DNA of 64,000 nucleotides from Adenophora triphylla var. japonica (GCA_022495995.1 JAFEMH010000927.1:372001-436000); one strand, 5' to 3'; shown: positions 1 to 13,125, counted from the stretch's first letter. Translations and numbers: made by a program. The notes: generated from the letters alone by a model not told the origin.

Positions 1-3000
1 TCTCAATGCTAGAATGATAACTGCTATTATACGCACCCAACCACTGGTTATCATACGTCCTATCGACTACAAAATCTATTGCACATGCCCGTAGCATATT
101 CTCAATAATAAGTAATGATTCCTCAAATTTTCACAAAGTTAAACTCAATAGCATTCCTACACTCCAAAAGGATCTTCCCAAATGAATGACTATCCAATCT
201 ATTTAATACTATGGGGCTTATACAATCGAACTATCCCCTAACATAGGTGAGGACTCCATCAATCAATATCTCATCAACTATATATATAATTAATAGAAAA
301 TACAATCAACTTTTTGTAAACAAAACAACATACTCCTTTTTACTTTCAAGGTAACCCAATCACAAAATTCATCTTGATAATACTCTCAAGTTCAATCTAG
401 AACTCTACATATTTTAATAAAGCTTCTAATCGTCAAATTTCTATTTTCACATTTATGACCAAACCACCTTATGTCTTGACTCGCTTGAAACGCGTTATTT
501 CAATTATCTCATCCTCAATTTTCATGATACAAACATTAAGTAACTGCCTATGATATAATAAATGTAAACATACTTATAAGACCATGGTTCCCATAAACGG
601 AATACTAGTCGACTATATATCATAATTCAATGCTTCAATCAAGCTCAGGTTCAGTGACAGATCAATATCCGAATCAAATGGTTGGCCGCCCGCAACGGAG
701 CCGATCCAACTCCAATACAAAAACCGAGTCTACTGCGACCGTCACATTAACAACCCCACAATTTTATCAAATCATTTCTCGGATCAAAACTTTAATATAA
801 TCAATCACTATAGGGGAACTAGGTTGCCTTTCTACTTGCTTCTGTACGAACCATACTTTAATATAACATGTCTTTCTAAAATTTACAACATCTTTCAGAA
901 TTACAAAGGATATATATAAAAGAGATCCAATGAGACTCGAATGGTTTATTTAATTAAAGCCGTCCCATACCAGTTTTAATTAACTAAACCACTCAAATTA
1001 TTTTTTTTAAGAAATTTCAAAAGATGGATAAGCTAAACAAAACTAACTCAAGTGATCTAATTATCTACAACCGTCCCATACCAGTGGTAGATAATTAAAT
1101 TACTCACAGATTTTAATGTACACAAAAACGGTTCATTGACCTTATTAAATCAAATTATCCCCGAAGGGCACAAATACTCACACAGAGATCCAATATAAAA
1201 TCCAAAGTTTTAAAACACATTTAAAACAATTTTAACAAAATATCCTTGTTTGATCTCCATTTATAGTGTAGCCACCACTCATAATATTTATACTTAGTTA
1301 AATTCTCTATAAGAAAACACAATCTCGCAATACTATTACTTTCTTTGATAAATAACATTGAAACATTCATTAAGATAATAAACTAGGTAAATCATCCTCA
1401 ATTCATTAATTCCTCAAGTTGAATATTCAACACTTTTACTTAATGTGAGTCATCTATTCCTTACCTTTGATATTGGTATTGTACTTAGTAACAACGTATT
1501 GCATACCTCAAGTTTCCGATCAATTACCATGATCTCTTAATAAGAAAATATAATTGGAACTCACATAGTTCAATCATCCCCAAATTGCGATTAAACATTA
1601 ACAATATAAACTAACTTAACTCTCAATAACCATCAACAAACTCAAAATCCGTATAACGTCAATATCGTCCAAGCATCACACCAATCCCTCATATGATTCA
1701 CGCAACTAAGTCGACCTATAGTATATAATCATCCTAAAGTATCCTGTCTTCCAATAAGATTCATCCTCATTTTCTCAACTAATGATAATCATTTCTCAAA
1801 ACAAATCATATACATATTTTACCAATTCCTGAAGTTGATCCTTTAAGTCACCAATAACTACATTTATTATACTTCTTCACATTGATCTTATTTACCCCTC
1901 CATAACTATTACACAACCACAATTCAAAAGGGTCCTACTAGATACAAATGTTGTCTTAAGTATATCCTTAAAACAAGTATTCACCCTAATTGTAACATCC
2001 CGAACCTTCAACTAATAACCATTGAGTATCCTACTAGTTTCTAGAATCATTCATACAATTCATCAACAAGTTATAACGAATACTTATTCTTCACGGTTAC
2101 TAATTTGAGATCTCTCTAATCTATAGATAACCACCAAGTATCATCTTTTCTAAAAATAGTACTAATTTATCCTTACGGAGATTCGCTAGGCTAATTATCT
2201 TCTTTATCAAATAATTTCACAAGTTGAATCATTAATTCCATCATCCCAATTTGTGTACTCTATCTAGGGATCCGAATACCAAAATAGTAACTTATATCAA
2301 CTCAAAGCCTCAATATCCTGGCATGATACCTGATGGGACCCGAAACTCACATGGAAAACACCAATTAGTCCACCTATAGGGTGATATCACCTACAAGAAT
2401 ATCTGATTTTCTATTTAATTTAGTAGCAAGAATACAATCAATCTCTTCTTAGAGAATATACTTATAACACATAAGGCAATATAGGTCAGTTCCATAAGGA
2501 TTCGTACTCGCGATATCTTATAAACCATATAATCCCACTTAGACTATCACCTTCAATACTAGTCTCATATATCTAGTCTCCACCATGAGACACCAATGAA
2601 TAAATAATCACGCAAGTTATACAACCATAATCCACTCTTAATTAGGTCATATACCTTACCTCAACTAAGAGTTCACAAATTCATTTACTACCGGTACATG
2701 AGATAATTCAAGGTTCTTTTACTTAAATATAACACATAACCTTCACATTTCTTAGGCCCTACTTTCGACATTTACGCATATATGACATAATAGCAAATAA
2801 TGACTTATCCGCCTCAACCACACACGGAGGCAAATCAAACATAGATAAGGAGACTCGCTTCTTGCGACAGTCCTCCCCAAACACAACAACTACTCAATCA
2901 ATTCAGGTCAATATAACAATAATTCACGGATTGGTATATCTACCATATTCACCGGCAATACATGCCCACTTAATCACAACTACCATGATAATCAAGGATG

Positions 3001-3335
3001 ATTCGAGATACTCTCCCCTCGGAGTAGAACCTCCAGTACATAAGGCAACTCTCGGGCCATTTATGCAAATAAAACGAAATGTAATGCCACATGAGAACGA
3101 AATGAACGGGGATTTATAAAAGTATGACCCCTACTCCGGAGACAGGTAATATACCTCAAATGATCGTGGAGGAATCTATCTCTCCATATTGCTCACCTTT
3201 CCTTGATCCTTTGGTTGGTCATTATTATTTTCTGTCATTGAACAAACTCCTGCATTAAACACTCGACGTAAGTTATCGCACACTCTCACTCAGCTAGACT
3301 CTACCCGAGAACTCTAACCGAGCTCTGATACCAAC
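1..3335 (-). mobile_element. Degenerate internal region of LTR retrotransposon X (partial)
   Basis: This AT-rich stretch lies on the internal side of the primer-binding site of element X, so it should hold the leader and the start of gag read on the minus strand, with the rest beyond the left window edge. I could not recognise a gag, protease or polymerase motif. Frames are broken throughout, and the two short plus-strand open frames (2862-3119, 3560-3745) look accidental. An ATG on the minus strand near 3240, followed by an Asn/Gln/Asp-rich stretch, could be a decayed gag start, but this is weak. Assignment rests on position only. Confidence 0.45.
3318..3335 (-). other. Primer-binding site of element X (initiator-Met tRNA type)
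   Basis: On the minus strand the sequence GTTGGTATCAGAGCTCGG directly follows the LTR end. TGGTATCAGAGC is the standard plant primer-binding site complementary to the 3' end of initiator methionine tRNA. It fixes the orientation of X as minus and the inner LTR boundary at 3336. Confidence 0.85.
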
Positions 3336-5824
3336 TGTGAGGACCCCGACCCTAACCTACACGTGTCCCGAGCCGAGCGTCCTCAAACTAACCCAAAAGT
3401 CCTAAACTTTAAAAACTTGATTTAACTTTCAAACATAAAACACAACCTTTTCAAAATACTCTACTTCTTTCCACATTTGAGGAAGGGTTGACCAACCTTG
3501 AAAGTAATAAACGGTTTTAGTTACAAAAAGATATCAAATATAAAATAGAATTAAAGTTTATGAATACAAACCCTTTAAAAGAATTATACCAAAATATACT
3601 TCTATGCCAACCTATATATACCCGACACTTCCCAAATTACCACTTTCAAACTCCTCACCGCCCTTACTTGGCCGGTCCGCCTGTCTCGGAATCTAAAAAC
3701 ATTAAAGGGAGAGGGGTGAGAATAAATCTCAGCAAGCTATTATGAATGCAAAGAAGATGCCAAATAAAATGCAACACATAACAAGTCGCATATAACACAT
3801 TGGAAAAGCTGTAAACACCTTACATTACCTTGGTTTACCTTTTCCCGTCTGAACATTAGTCGTACAACATTGGGTATAATAATACTCCAATCTTACAGTG
3901 AGCTGCTTAAGCAATACTCACATCTTATAAGACCCGTTTTTCAGGGAACCAAATAAGATAGTAGCAACTCTGTAAGGCTTTTGGCTCAATACAGATGCTA
4001 TACCCCAACCTGTGGCCACAGAAGGGGACGACCACAGGTATAACATAATCCGATCACATTAGGTCACACTTCCATAATTGATCGTATTATGTTATATCCC
4101 CAATATCAGCTGATTAACAAATTATCAAGCACATAATAGATACTTGAAACATAATCCACAAAAAAGGGATAACAATATAGCAACATGGTAAAATATACTC
4201 ATGTCCAACCAATATCATAGTGAAACATTTATTCAATACACTATGCATAATATAAACAATGTATATGAACTCAAGTAAGGCAAGGAAATATCATCAATCC
4301 ATCCTACTAGGTCATTATACAATAATACAAGGCCTCTATAAAGGTTCAAGCTCAATTTACCAAGTGGGAGTCACAATTGATAAGTGACCAAACAAGATTT
4401 CCAAACAATTCCTGAGCCGGATTTACGATACTTCCTTAGTTCCAATTTAACCCATTTAAGGTGTTATTAAGTGACCCAAGTAATCTACTTTAACCTAGAT
4501 TAAAAGGATTAAATTCATATTCCGGAAATGTTAGATTCCACTACTTTAAATTGGTTAAGGATCATGCTAGGAGATTGCTAGTAAGAATTCAGCAGGAAAG
4601 GAAACTGGAAAAACTTTCTGACGACATGGGCGACCGCCCAAAGGGGTATGGGCGACCGCCCAAGCAAGAGTAAAATGAAGGGTCTTTTCTGAGGTCATGG
4701 GCGACCGCCCAGCTCCCATGGGCGACCGCCCAAGAGGCGATTTTTCTCAGATTTCAGTTAAATTAAATCCAAACCCAAGTATACTCAAATTTAGTGAACT
4801 TAGGGGCTTACTAACCTCATAACACTCATACTAAATCATATAACCCAAAATGATTAAATCTTATCTCATTTATCCCTTGAATTTCTACTCATTTCACTAA
4901 CACATTTCAAGTCTAAACTTCTTAATTTAATTAACCCAAAATAACATAAACCTAGATTATTTCCACAAGATTTCCAACCCCTTCACCAACACATTTCAAG
5001 TTAATTCCTTTAAAACTAACTTCACCCATTTAACTAACCCATTTCAAGTTTTATTCTCTAAATCTAACTCCACCCATTTCTTTCATTCTTTAACACTTCT
5101 AAGAACAACAATATCTTCTTATTACCTTAATCAATTTCTCCATTTCAAGAAAGTTTTCAAAGCATCCAATAAGCATTATAACCACAATAATAACAATAAA
5201 TATCTCATGAACATTTAGAGAAGAGAAGGGTCATAATAACTCACCTTAGGTTCTTAGAATGGAAGGTTGATCTTATTAGCTTGGTTTATTCCTCTAGTTG
5301 ATCCCACCTCAAAAATGCCCTTGAACTTGAAAATGGTGGAGAGATGAGCTAGATACAAGACTTGGAAGGAAGCTTCAATGGAGGCTTTCACAAAGACTCT
5401 TCCATGGAAAATGTAGAGAAAATGAGAATGATGAGGGGAATGAATAGGGAAAGTAGGGGAAGAGTGAAGGGAAGTATATGGGAGGTATGGGGAGTAAGGT
5501 GGTGATTGACTTTAGGGGCTAAAGAAGGAGGGAATTAGGGGAAAGTGTTATGCCCCCCCCCCCCTTCCACACATAACCTAGGCTTTCAACAATTAAATGA
5601 ACCCCTTTTTCTCTTTCCATTATTTATTCTACTCAATTTAACTTCCTCATACTTTTTATTAAATTTCTATTTTTATATTTTTTTCTAGAACATTAATTTA
5701 TTACACTATCATTTATCCTAACATATAAAATCAAGTATATAAAAATGGACACATAATATTAACAATAATATTAAAAGCACACAATATGATATTAAAATTA
5801 GTGCCTAGGGTTAGGGTCGTTACA
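3336..5824 (-). repeat. 5' LTR of minus-strand retrotransposon X
   Basis: The 2489-bp LTR begins TGTGAGGACCCCGACCCTAA and ends with the inverted counterpart, TTAGGGTCGTTACA, so it has TG...CA ends. Its left end abuts an initiator-Met primer-binding site. Its right end abuts Tat-A polymerase codons, showing that X inserted into Tat-A. The 5-bp target duplication should be ATCGC (5825-5829), with its partner outside the window. Length and primer type suit a Tekay/Del-like chromovirus or a long-LTR Copia element, but no coding domain is visible to decide. It contains a poly-C run near 5556-5568 and four GC-rich palindromes at 4626-4732. Confidence 0.85.
4626..4732. repeat. Four copies of a GC-rich palindromic 15-mer in the X LTR
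   Basis: ATGGGCGACCGCCCA occurs at 4626-4640, 4648-4662, 4697-4711 and 4718-4732, in two close pairs. TGGGCG and CGCCCA are inverted hexamers around a two-base centre. The surroundings are strongly AT-rich, so these sites stand out. A regulatory role within the LTR is possible but only inferred. Confidence 0.8.
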
Positions 5825-7036
5825 ATCGCTCTCACTGAGTTTGATATCACTTACCAACCAAGGAAGACCCTCCTGGCACAGCCATTGGTTGACTTCATGG
5901 TCGAGACTGCCTTTATGGGTGAGCATCTCCCCACCTCCCGAAAGCAAAACGCACCGGAGGAAAAAGACTCTCCCATTGAACTCCCATCCAACTATTGGAT
6001 CCTGTATACGGATGGATCAGCCACAAAGGAAAGAAGTGGAGCTGGAGTTGTACTAGCAATCCCGGAAGGAGAATATACTATGCAAGACGCCATCCGCTTC
6101 AAGTTCCCCGCATCCAATAATCAGGCTGAATACGAAGCTCTAATATTTGGCATTGAGTTGGCTTCCTTCTATGGAGCAACTAAGGTGGCGGCTTTCTGTG
6201 ACTCCCAACTCATTGTCAAACAAGTCAAGGGAGAATATAACACCCAAGATCCCACCCTTGCCAAATACAGAGACCTGGTCCTAGACATGACAAAGAAGAT
6301 GGAATTTTTCGAGCTCAAGCAAATAGGCAGGGAAGATAATCAAGTCGCAGACGTTCTCTCCAAACTGGCAACCATGAATGTGTCTAAGACCAGTCCATAT
6401 GTAGTTTATGCTGAGGAACCTGCGTACGAAAGACTACAAGTCATGCTCTTAGATAGAGAGGAGAGATGCTGGATCGGTGACTACATTGAATACATTGAGA
6501 AGGAGAAACTCCCCGAAGATGAAGCTCAAGCTAAACTCATAAAGAAGAGGTCTCCAAGGTTCGTGGTAATAAGCGGAGTTCTCTACCGAAGATCTTTCAC
6601 GAAGCCCTTGCTAAGGTGTGTCTATCCCAAGGAAATTGAGAACCTCTTGGCAGAAGTACATGAAGGCGTTTGCGGCGGACACCCGGGGGCCAGAACCTTA
6701 GCCGACAAGATCATATCGCTAGGTTACTACTGGCCAAACCTAAGGGAAGACGCGCACGCCTATGTTAGAAAATGTGACAAATGCCAAAGATTCTCTGACA
6801 TTCCTAGACTACCGGCAGTTGAGCAAACACTTGTAATACCTACGTGGCCATTTGATATGTGGGGGATCGATATCATCGGACCCTTCCCTCCCGCCCGTGG
6901 TAATTGCAAGTATGTGATAGTAGCCGTTGATTACTTCTCCAAGTGGATAGAAGCCAAGGCATTAGCCAAGATAACGGAAGAGAACGCGATCAACTTTGTC
7001 CATGACAACATCTGGTGCAGATTCGGCCTTCCACAT
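5825..7036 (+). pseudogene. Tat-A pol, first segment: RNase H, archaeal-type RNase H and integrase N-terminal part
   Basis: The open frame starts inside the X LTR at 5786, but element-derived codons begin at 5825 (IALTEFDITYQPRK, the end of the first RNase H). The second RNase H follows, with acidic residues in YTDGSA, NQAEYEAL, CDSQLIV and NQVADVLSKLA. Next come the His-Cys finger of integrase (HEGVCGGHPGAR through CDKCQRF) and the first catalytic Asp in WGIDIIGPF. The frame is uninterrupted to RFGLPH at 7036. There Y is inserted, and translation runs 15 codons into the Y LTR before a stop at 7082-7084. The rest of the protein resumes at 22445. Coding quality is good, so pol may have been intact before the insertions. 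Confidence 0.92.
7032..7036. repeat. Left target-site duplication of Y (CACAT)
   Basis: CACAT at 7032-7036 directly precedes the TGTAAGTGCT start of the Y LTR and is repeated at 22440-22444 after its other end. Removing Y and one copy rejoins the Tat-A integrase in frame, which confirms both boundaries to the base. Confidence 0.95.
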
Positions 7037-7331
7037 TGTAAGTGCTCCAATTTGAGCTTGTTAGAATTTTCGTTAGAAAATTAACGAAAGTTATAACATT
7101 TCTAACAAGTCCTAACAATCCTAACATTTTTAACAAAGTGAGGGTAAAATGGGCATTGTTATTTAAGGTTAAACCTCAAAAAGAATCTCAAAAAGTAAAA
7201 CAAAAGGAATAAAACCACAAATAGAAATCTTTGGAAACATAAACCGTCGTTTAATTTGAATTTCAAAAAGAAATATTCCTCTTGTCCAAAGCTGGAGCTG
7301 CATTTAATGAACAGTGCACGCTGAAGGGACT

Positions 7332-7354
7332 TGTCCGCGCGGATGAGTTTGTCA
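7332..7354 (+). promoter_or_regulatory. Copy 1 of a 23-bp GC-palindrome motif, in the Y 5' LTR promoter
   Basis: The copy reads TGTCCGCGCGGATGAGTTTG followed by TCA. It sits 13 bp before the LTR TATA box. Related copies occur at 15936-15958, 19345-19367 and 21000-21022. Confidence 0.6.
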
Positions 7355-7366
7355 TTTCAGGAGGGC

Positions 7367-7373
7367 TATAAAT
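7367..7373 (+). promoter_or_regulatory. TATA box of the Y 5' LTR
   Basis: TATAAAT in the context GGGCTATAAATTGAGC, followed by a purine-rich and then CT-rich leader, is a convincing core promoter for the element's sense transcript. The same box is present in the 3' LTR. Confidence 0.7.
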
Positions 7374-8779
7374 TGAGCTCTCCAGTCACAAAAAAAAAGG
7401 AGGAAAAACACCAATTGCACCGAACCTCTGGCGAAATATAGAGAGAAAACAGTGAGAATTCTTCAAGAATTGTCACCCTTTTCTCTCCAATCTTTCCCAA
7501 CTCACACTCATCCATTCACTCTCATATTCAAGCCCTAAACACTCATACACTCAAGACAAAAACTCAAGAACACAAGGAAGATTGGTAAACCCTCCTTCTC
7601 CTTACCCTAAACTCCAACCATGCATGCATTTGCAAACTACAAAATGTAGTTCCTTCATCTTCTTGCTCTAGATCTAAGAAGATCACCATGGAAGACCATC
7701 TCCATGGATGATCTTCTACAAAGATCAACATCATTTTCAAGTTCTCTTACTTTCTTGCAAAGAAAACTCATTTTCAAAACCCTAAAAACCATTTTCATAC
7801 ATCAAATCTCATTTTCAAAAGGGTAAAATCCCCCTCCCCAAGCAAATGAAATGCTTGGTCCTAATGTACCCCAAGGATGGTTTGGTATAGTTGATTCACC
7901 ACTAAAATTTCTAGTGATCACTAACCAAAACCTAGGGAAATGGGGACAAGCATGGATGCAAAACCCCCTTTAAAATCATATTCTCCTTCTTGGGAAGTTG
8001 CTGTCCAGTAGCAATTTTCCCAGACCTCAGTCCATTATCTTAATTTTTGGACACAGATGAACTTGGAATTTGGTGTTAACTACAAAACACTTTTTGTAGC
8101 CAACATCCAGAGATTTCCAGACATATTTTTACTTTATTTTTTGGGTGAGTAAAACTCCTCTTTTCAAATTTTCTTTCAGAGGCTAGTTCATCAGCTTCTG
8201 GGAATCCAGATCTCATATCTGAGGTTTCCAGAAGGTTTTGACCCCTCAAATCTTCTCCAAAATGGAAAATTCCTTCGCACAAATCTTATTTAAGGCGTCT
8301 AGAACAACTTTCATTCTCTGAGTTTATCCATATTATGAAGTTTTAAGACCCTTGAATCCCTTTCAAAATCAAAGGTCCACTGCCTTTTTCATTCTGGCAG
8401 AAATGACTCTCAACTTCAAAAGGTCTTTTGAGTACCAAATCTAAATCCAAAAATCTTCCAAAAAATCATGGGATCAGTTTAAAGTCTTAAAAAGATATCT
8501 CAATTTTTACTTTTCTGAGTTTCAAAGTATTTTGGCCAAAACACACACACACACACACACACAAATGATTTTCAGCTTGGAAGACTCGCTTTACGAGGCA
8601 TTCCGGGTGCACACTAACGTCCTTCCCGGCGTGTAACATGACCTCCGAACCTAAATCTCTGATCTCGGGCTTTTTTCAAAGTTTTGGCCCTCAAAATTAA
8701 AATGGCGTGGCGACTCCGTTTTCGTTGATTTTTTCAAACAAAAATGGGAAAATTTTCGATACATCACACATCATCACAG

Positions 8780-8797
8780 TGGCGACTCCGCTGGGGA
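8780..8797 (+). other. Primer-binding site of Y
   Basis: TGGCGACTCCGCTGGGGA starts one base after the LTR. This form resembles the tRNA-Arg-type sites I recall for Ogre-like elements; the tRNA assignment is from memory and was not checked. Confidence 0.75.
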
Positions 8798-10411
8798 CTA
8801 AGCTTTTTTTTAAAAAAAATGGTATTTGGTATATTGGTGGAAACCACTAAATTTCCCGTTATCGCCTCCTAACACGAGTCGGGGATAAATTGTGGTTTAA
8901 CAATCTCACTTACCGGTATCACCGTTTTCAAAAAAAAAAGCTTTTGAGGGTCAAGCTTCCGTCCCGCTTTGAAAATCATTTTTGTGTGTGTGTTGATTTT
9001 TGCACGCTTTCATGTTGTTTTGGCCGCCTCGGAGAAAGTCAAAATTTTGACTGTCGGAATAATGTCCCTAACTGTCGGAATTTTCGTGCTTACGTGCTTA
9101 TGTGCTCATTAAAAATTTCAAAAAAAAAAAAAAAAAAGAAAGGGATTTTCAAAAAAAAAAAGAAGAAGAAAATCCTCAAAAAAAAAATAAAACAAAATCA
9201 TGCATCATATTTTTAAGACACATAAAAAAAATCTCTATTTTACTCGAGAAAAAGAATATAGATCGCTTGCACACTACGCGCACGTGACCGTACACCTGCA
9301 CACTATGTCCCTAACCCGGGGAAATCCTTGTCGCGGTCCGTTTGGTCTTATTACGCCTCTCGGATGAGCACAGGACTACCCAAACATCCCATGGAGCCTT
9401 GTGTCGACCATGCACTTGTCCGTGACACACTTTGTCCGAGACCCGGTTGGTTTTTAGTCCGGGTCCGTGTCATGCCCCGTCCGTGTATAGACCTTTCCTT
9501 TCAAGCCTTTGTCGGCATACCGACTCAATATCTTTCGGGACCCTAATCGCCGAAGTTCTCGCCGGTTTTCCGCCGCAGACTTTGACCAAGATATTGACCG
9601 GCGCCTTAACTTCGGCTCGATCGGCACAAATTATACACTCGACTCCCAAAGATTGACACCGGGTCATCAAGGATTAATGAATATTCCATGCCTAATTACG
9701 GCTTAACCGACGACAAGTCAAGATCAATTGTGGACGCTTATCACCCAAATCATGCCGACTTTTCGTCGAGCTCCTCGGACATGATCTTGACTTTCGACGT
9801 CGCCTTGTCCGTAATTTACATCGAATGCTCGTTAAGACTCGATTACCCGCCGACTTTTAGGATCGTTTTTCTTTCGGTCGGTGGGACCCGCTTGCCCTAT
9901 AGGACCCTCGCCCTGGCCGTCCACCCCGGGAGGTCGAAATACGTGGAATACGAGGGGCTTATAGACGTAGTGACGGGGCCCACCGATCCAGAATCGAGTA
10001 GTTTGCGAAAAGAAGAGCAATCTTTTCCAACCGATTAGGTTAATAAAACATGTTTTAAGTAAACGTGAACAAATAACTACATGTTGCATGAGCCTAAAGC
10101 CCAAACACCTACCCTCCTTCCATTCCTGCACATCCGAACCTTCATGTCCTTTCCCGCAGCCTCCGCACAAAGCTTGGTTTCGGCACCGGTCACCGTTTGA
10201 TCTGGGAAGAGTCAAGCACGTCATCGCCTTCGCCGTTTGTTCCGACTCCGGGTTTCGTAATGTCTCGCATCGCCCGGTAATGATGAGGATAACGTTGCTC
10301 CGTCCTCCAAAATCCCTCGCAGACTCGGTATTGGATCCAGTTGGTAAAACAGATGAGACTTCGACATGAGGCTCAAATTGACGACCTACTGGGGTTGTCG
10401 CAAGTCATGGT
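8798..10411 (+). other. Y leader and unrecognised 5' internal region
   Basis: This region holds homopolymer A tracts (8930, 9120-9137, 9150-9190) followed by more GC-rich sequence from about 9240. Short open frames at 9328-9546, 9688-10038 and 10088-10369 look like broken pieces of a former coding region, but I recognise no domain. In Ogre-type elements an extra ORF can precede gag; whether this is its remnant is unknown. Confidence 0.4.
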
Positions 10412-11640
10412 TTGACTATCAGTCTCAATTCCGATGGCACTTTTACCGCAAAGAAGGAAGAGGGTTCTCCTCCTCTTCTTAATAGTCCCGGATACATCAA
10501 GATGCTACCCCAAGATTCCTATGTTTCCACCGCCGGACTCCCGCCCGTCGACTTACAGTGGCAACCGGCCCCCAAACAGCTAGCCGTGGACGAAAGAGTT
10601 CGGTATACCGTCGCTGTCCCCTCTCAAAGTGATGATCCCACAAATATCGCCCGAGTGATGAAAATCGTGGAACAGCTTGAAGAAATATGGTCAGCCATCA
10701 AAGCCCTAGAAGAACGCTGCACGTACATACAGGCCCGGATTGAAGAGGCCACACGCCACTGACCTTAACAATATCCCAACCGACCGCTACCTCAAGGACA
10801 AACATGTGTCCGTTCCCCGGACCTCAATATCTCTCATTATCCGGCGGAGTCCAATCACTCGCTACCGACGAGCCCAAGCCAGATCCCCCGACCCGCCCAC
10901 TCAAAGTCATTCCAAGACCGCCAACCCGAGGTCCCAAATCCGCCACCACCGTAGAACACATTTGGTGGGATATTTGTGACTGTCCCGATTGCCTTGAAAG
11001 GGACTATCAGACCGGATACACGAGGACCGTCCTCCTAAGAAAAAGAAAATTTCCTCCCAAAGAAAATTGAAGGAGAGATTCGAGGCCGGTGATAACGGTG
11101 GGAACGCTCGGAGAGCCATCTGGGGATTTGATTATTATGTACTCTACTCCGCCCGCCTTCCCCAAAGCAAAAAGGGGTAAAAGAGCGTAAAAGCCTTGCC
11201 AACGACGGAGTTGAGACTTTCTGGATACTCGAGTACCGCAGTAACGTAAGTCCAACCCCCTGGGTCGCCCAAGGTTCGCCTTTGTCCAGCCTCCCGAGTA
11301 TACACCGATGAAGAAAACCGACGCCGCCCTGGGCGCCCCACTCAATCAACATGTTGACCGGAGATGGCAACCGCCACAAAAGGCATCGCATAACCCGTGG
11401 GCTTCGGCAAAGACTCTACCTCGCAAGAAAAAGGCACGAAGCGACGGGTTTAATGACTCTCTATCCCGAGACAAGGACCAAATCTATGATCCTCACCTAT
11501 ATGGGAGTATGATCACCTTCGCGATGAAGATTTGCCAAGAGATGTCTCCCAACACAATGAAGCTTTGTACATCACTATTCGGCTCAACACCATGTCACTC
11601 CCGGGGTATTAGTGGACAATGGATCATCGATAAACGTCCT
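10412..11640 (+). pseudogene. Probable gag remnant of Y
   Basis: A 116-codon open frame at 10412-10762 ends in a heptad-like segment (KIVEQLEEIWSAIKALEERC) that could be the coiled region of a Gag. The next frame, to 11070, contains WWDICDCPDCLERDY, a Cys-rich patch. After 11100 the frame is repeatedly shifted. The location between the primer-binding site and the protease remnant is what suggests gag; I see no standard CCHC knuckle. Confidence 0.4.
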
Positions 11641-11648
11641 TCCTCAAG

Positions 11649-12110
11649 ATGATGAGGGCCCTCCGCATAAATGAAAGGCGCGTGATCCCATCTACCCGGA
11701 TCGTCAAGGCCTACGACGGTTCGTCTCGTCCCATTCTCGGGACAGTGACTCGGAACTCGGTACGAAACCCAAATGGTGCCCGCAAAGTTCCATGTAATGG
11801 ATATCCTCCGAGTTCACAAACTCTACTAGGGCGCCCTTGGTTGCATCACATGAAAGCCATAGCCTCCACTCTCCACCAATGCGTCAAATTCATCAACCTA
11901 CAGGGAGACCTTGAAGTCATAAGGGGTGACAGCTTTCCTCATAGGGAACGAAGCCGAAACAATAGCCAAGAACGCCCACAGCCAAACACCGGCTACATCC
12001 TTCAAGAGGCAAGTCTCGCCAAAGATCCTTTGGAATCCGGCCGATGCCAACTATGTCGACACACTCAAGCGAGCAGTACTCCGAAGAAGTTCGATTCATC
12101 AAATTTAATT
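11649..12110 (+). pseudogene. Retropepsin (protease) C-terminal remnant of Y
   Basis: The translation contains IVKAYDGSSRPILG and then SSQTLLGRPWLHHMKAIAST and VKFINLQGDLEVIRGD. These match the flap and the LLGRPW(L/I)H block that ends plant Tat/Ogre proteases. The catalytic DTG triplet is not visible upstream in an intact frame, and the reading frame breaks after VIRGD. The protease is therefore inactive here. Confidence 0.75.
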
Positions 12111-12449
12111 GCTATTTCCAACACTTGGAGGCGTATCGGAAGGAAACGCTGAACACCGCCATGATACAGGCACACAAGTCCCCGGTCCTCAATCACAGAT
12201 TTGTCGCATTCTCGCAAACCCATTCTTTGGCCTCGCCGTGCGAGGAGATTTTCATGATAAAAGTCGACAAACACCGACGTACTCGGCTCGAATCTATGAA
12301 CGTCGTGTGGGACGTCCTCCTTGCCGAACTACCTCGCCAAGCCTTTCCGCTCGAGTATGGGACATGAGATTTTTCTAGCAAGACACCGAGACGCAACACG
12401 TCCTTACATCCGGGATTGAGCGGTCGATTGTGACGAAACGGAAATCCCT

Positions 12450-13100
12450 GTGATTGAGGAAGATCCCTACATCCACATGCTCGCCTTTCGACGCCAAACA
12501 CAATTGATTCGGTTCGACAAAGAGATGATAGCAACGACTGAAGAGGGAGCACAGAGACCATGCCTTTCCCGAGATGTGAAGCCACCGACAGCGATGCCTT
12601 TAAAGAATTGGGAAACTCTCTCGGGCCTGTCCGCGACCAAAGAGGAAATGATCACCAAGCTTGGATTGGTCCCCCGTCCTTTCGTGTCAACCTTTGTAAA
12701 GTCCTCCGAGTCTCTCATTGTTAAGATCGAGTCTCTAGGGTCGTCCGACGGCCTTACGCCTGAAGACTACGAGTCTGTAGCAAGCGCTGTATTCCTTTTC
12801 GTTTTCAATGAAATGATGAACCTTTCTGAGTATCCCTTGATTGCCACTTTAACTAATGATGAATTAATTAAAAAAAAAATTTGATAATAATTCATTAGAT
12901 AAAGAAGCCGACACATTAAACGAAAAAAAAAAAATCAAACAACAAAAAAAAAATATCTTTAAGCAGGTTGTCCGGAAAGAGGAAAATCGAGCCCAAGCTG
13001 CCGAGGAGATTTTGACAAGTATGAATTTGGGAACTGCGGAAGAGCCTAAAGAGACGCAGATTGGTGATTTCTTCGAAGGAATCGGAAAGGATGCTCTGCA
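12450..13100 (+). pseudogene. Protease-to-RT linker remnant of Y, ending at the RT deletion
   Basis: An open frame at 12450-12884 (144 codons) has no domain I recognise. After an A-rich interruption, the segment reading LTSMNLGTAEEPKETQIGDF (about 13015-13080) resembles the conserved NLGT-EEP-E-IG block just upstream of reverse transcriptase in Tat elements. Reverse transcriptase itself does not follow. Within about 50 bp the sequence passes to integrase codons, so the polymerase core has been deleted at about 13095-13130. Confidence 0.6.
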
Positions 13101-13125
13101 AAGTCCCACAAAATCCTCAATTCAA

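Larger units (their letters stand above)
7037..8778 (+). repeat. 5' LTR of Y
   Basis: The LTR has TG...CA ends and is 1742 bp long. It matches 20706-22439 nearly base for base, with small differences such as the length of the A run near 7390 and of the AC microsatellite at 8541-8563. A promoter-like segment contains a GC palindrome (7332-7354) and a TATA box (7367-7373). The short open frames inside it recur in the other LTR and are not genes. Confidence 0.95.

Noticed and set aside
1..3335. Gag or polymerase of X
   Set aside because: I tried to read minus-strand motifs (gag core, CCHC, DTG, YxDD) and found none convincing, so no CDS or named lineage is claimed.
8076..8282. A 68-codon minus-strand open frame repeated at 21703-21945
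   Set aside because: Both lie at the same place in the two LTRs of Y, so the conservation is LTR identity, not coding constraint.
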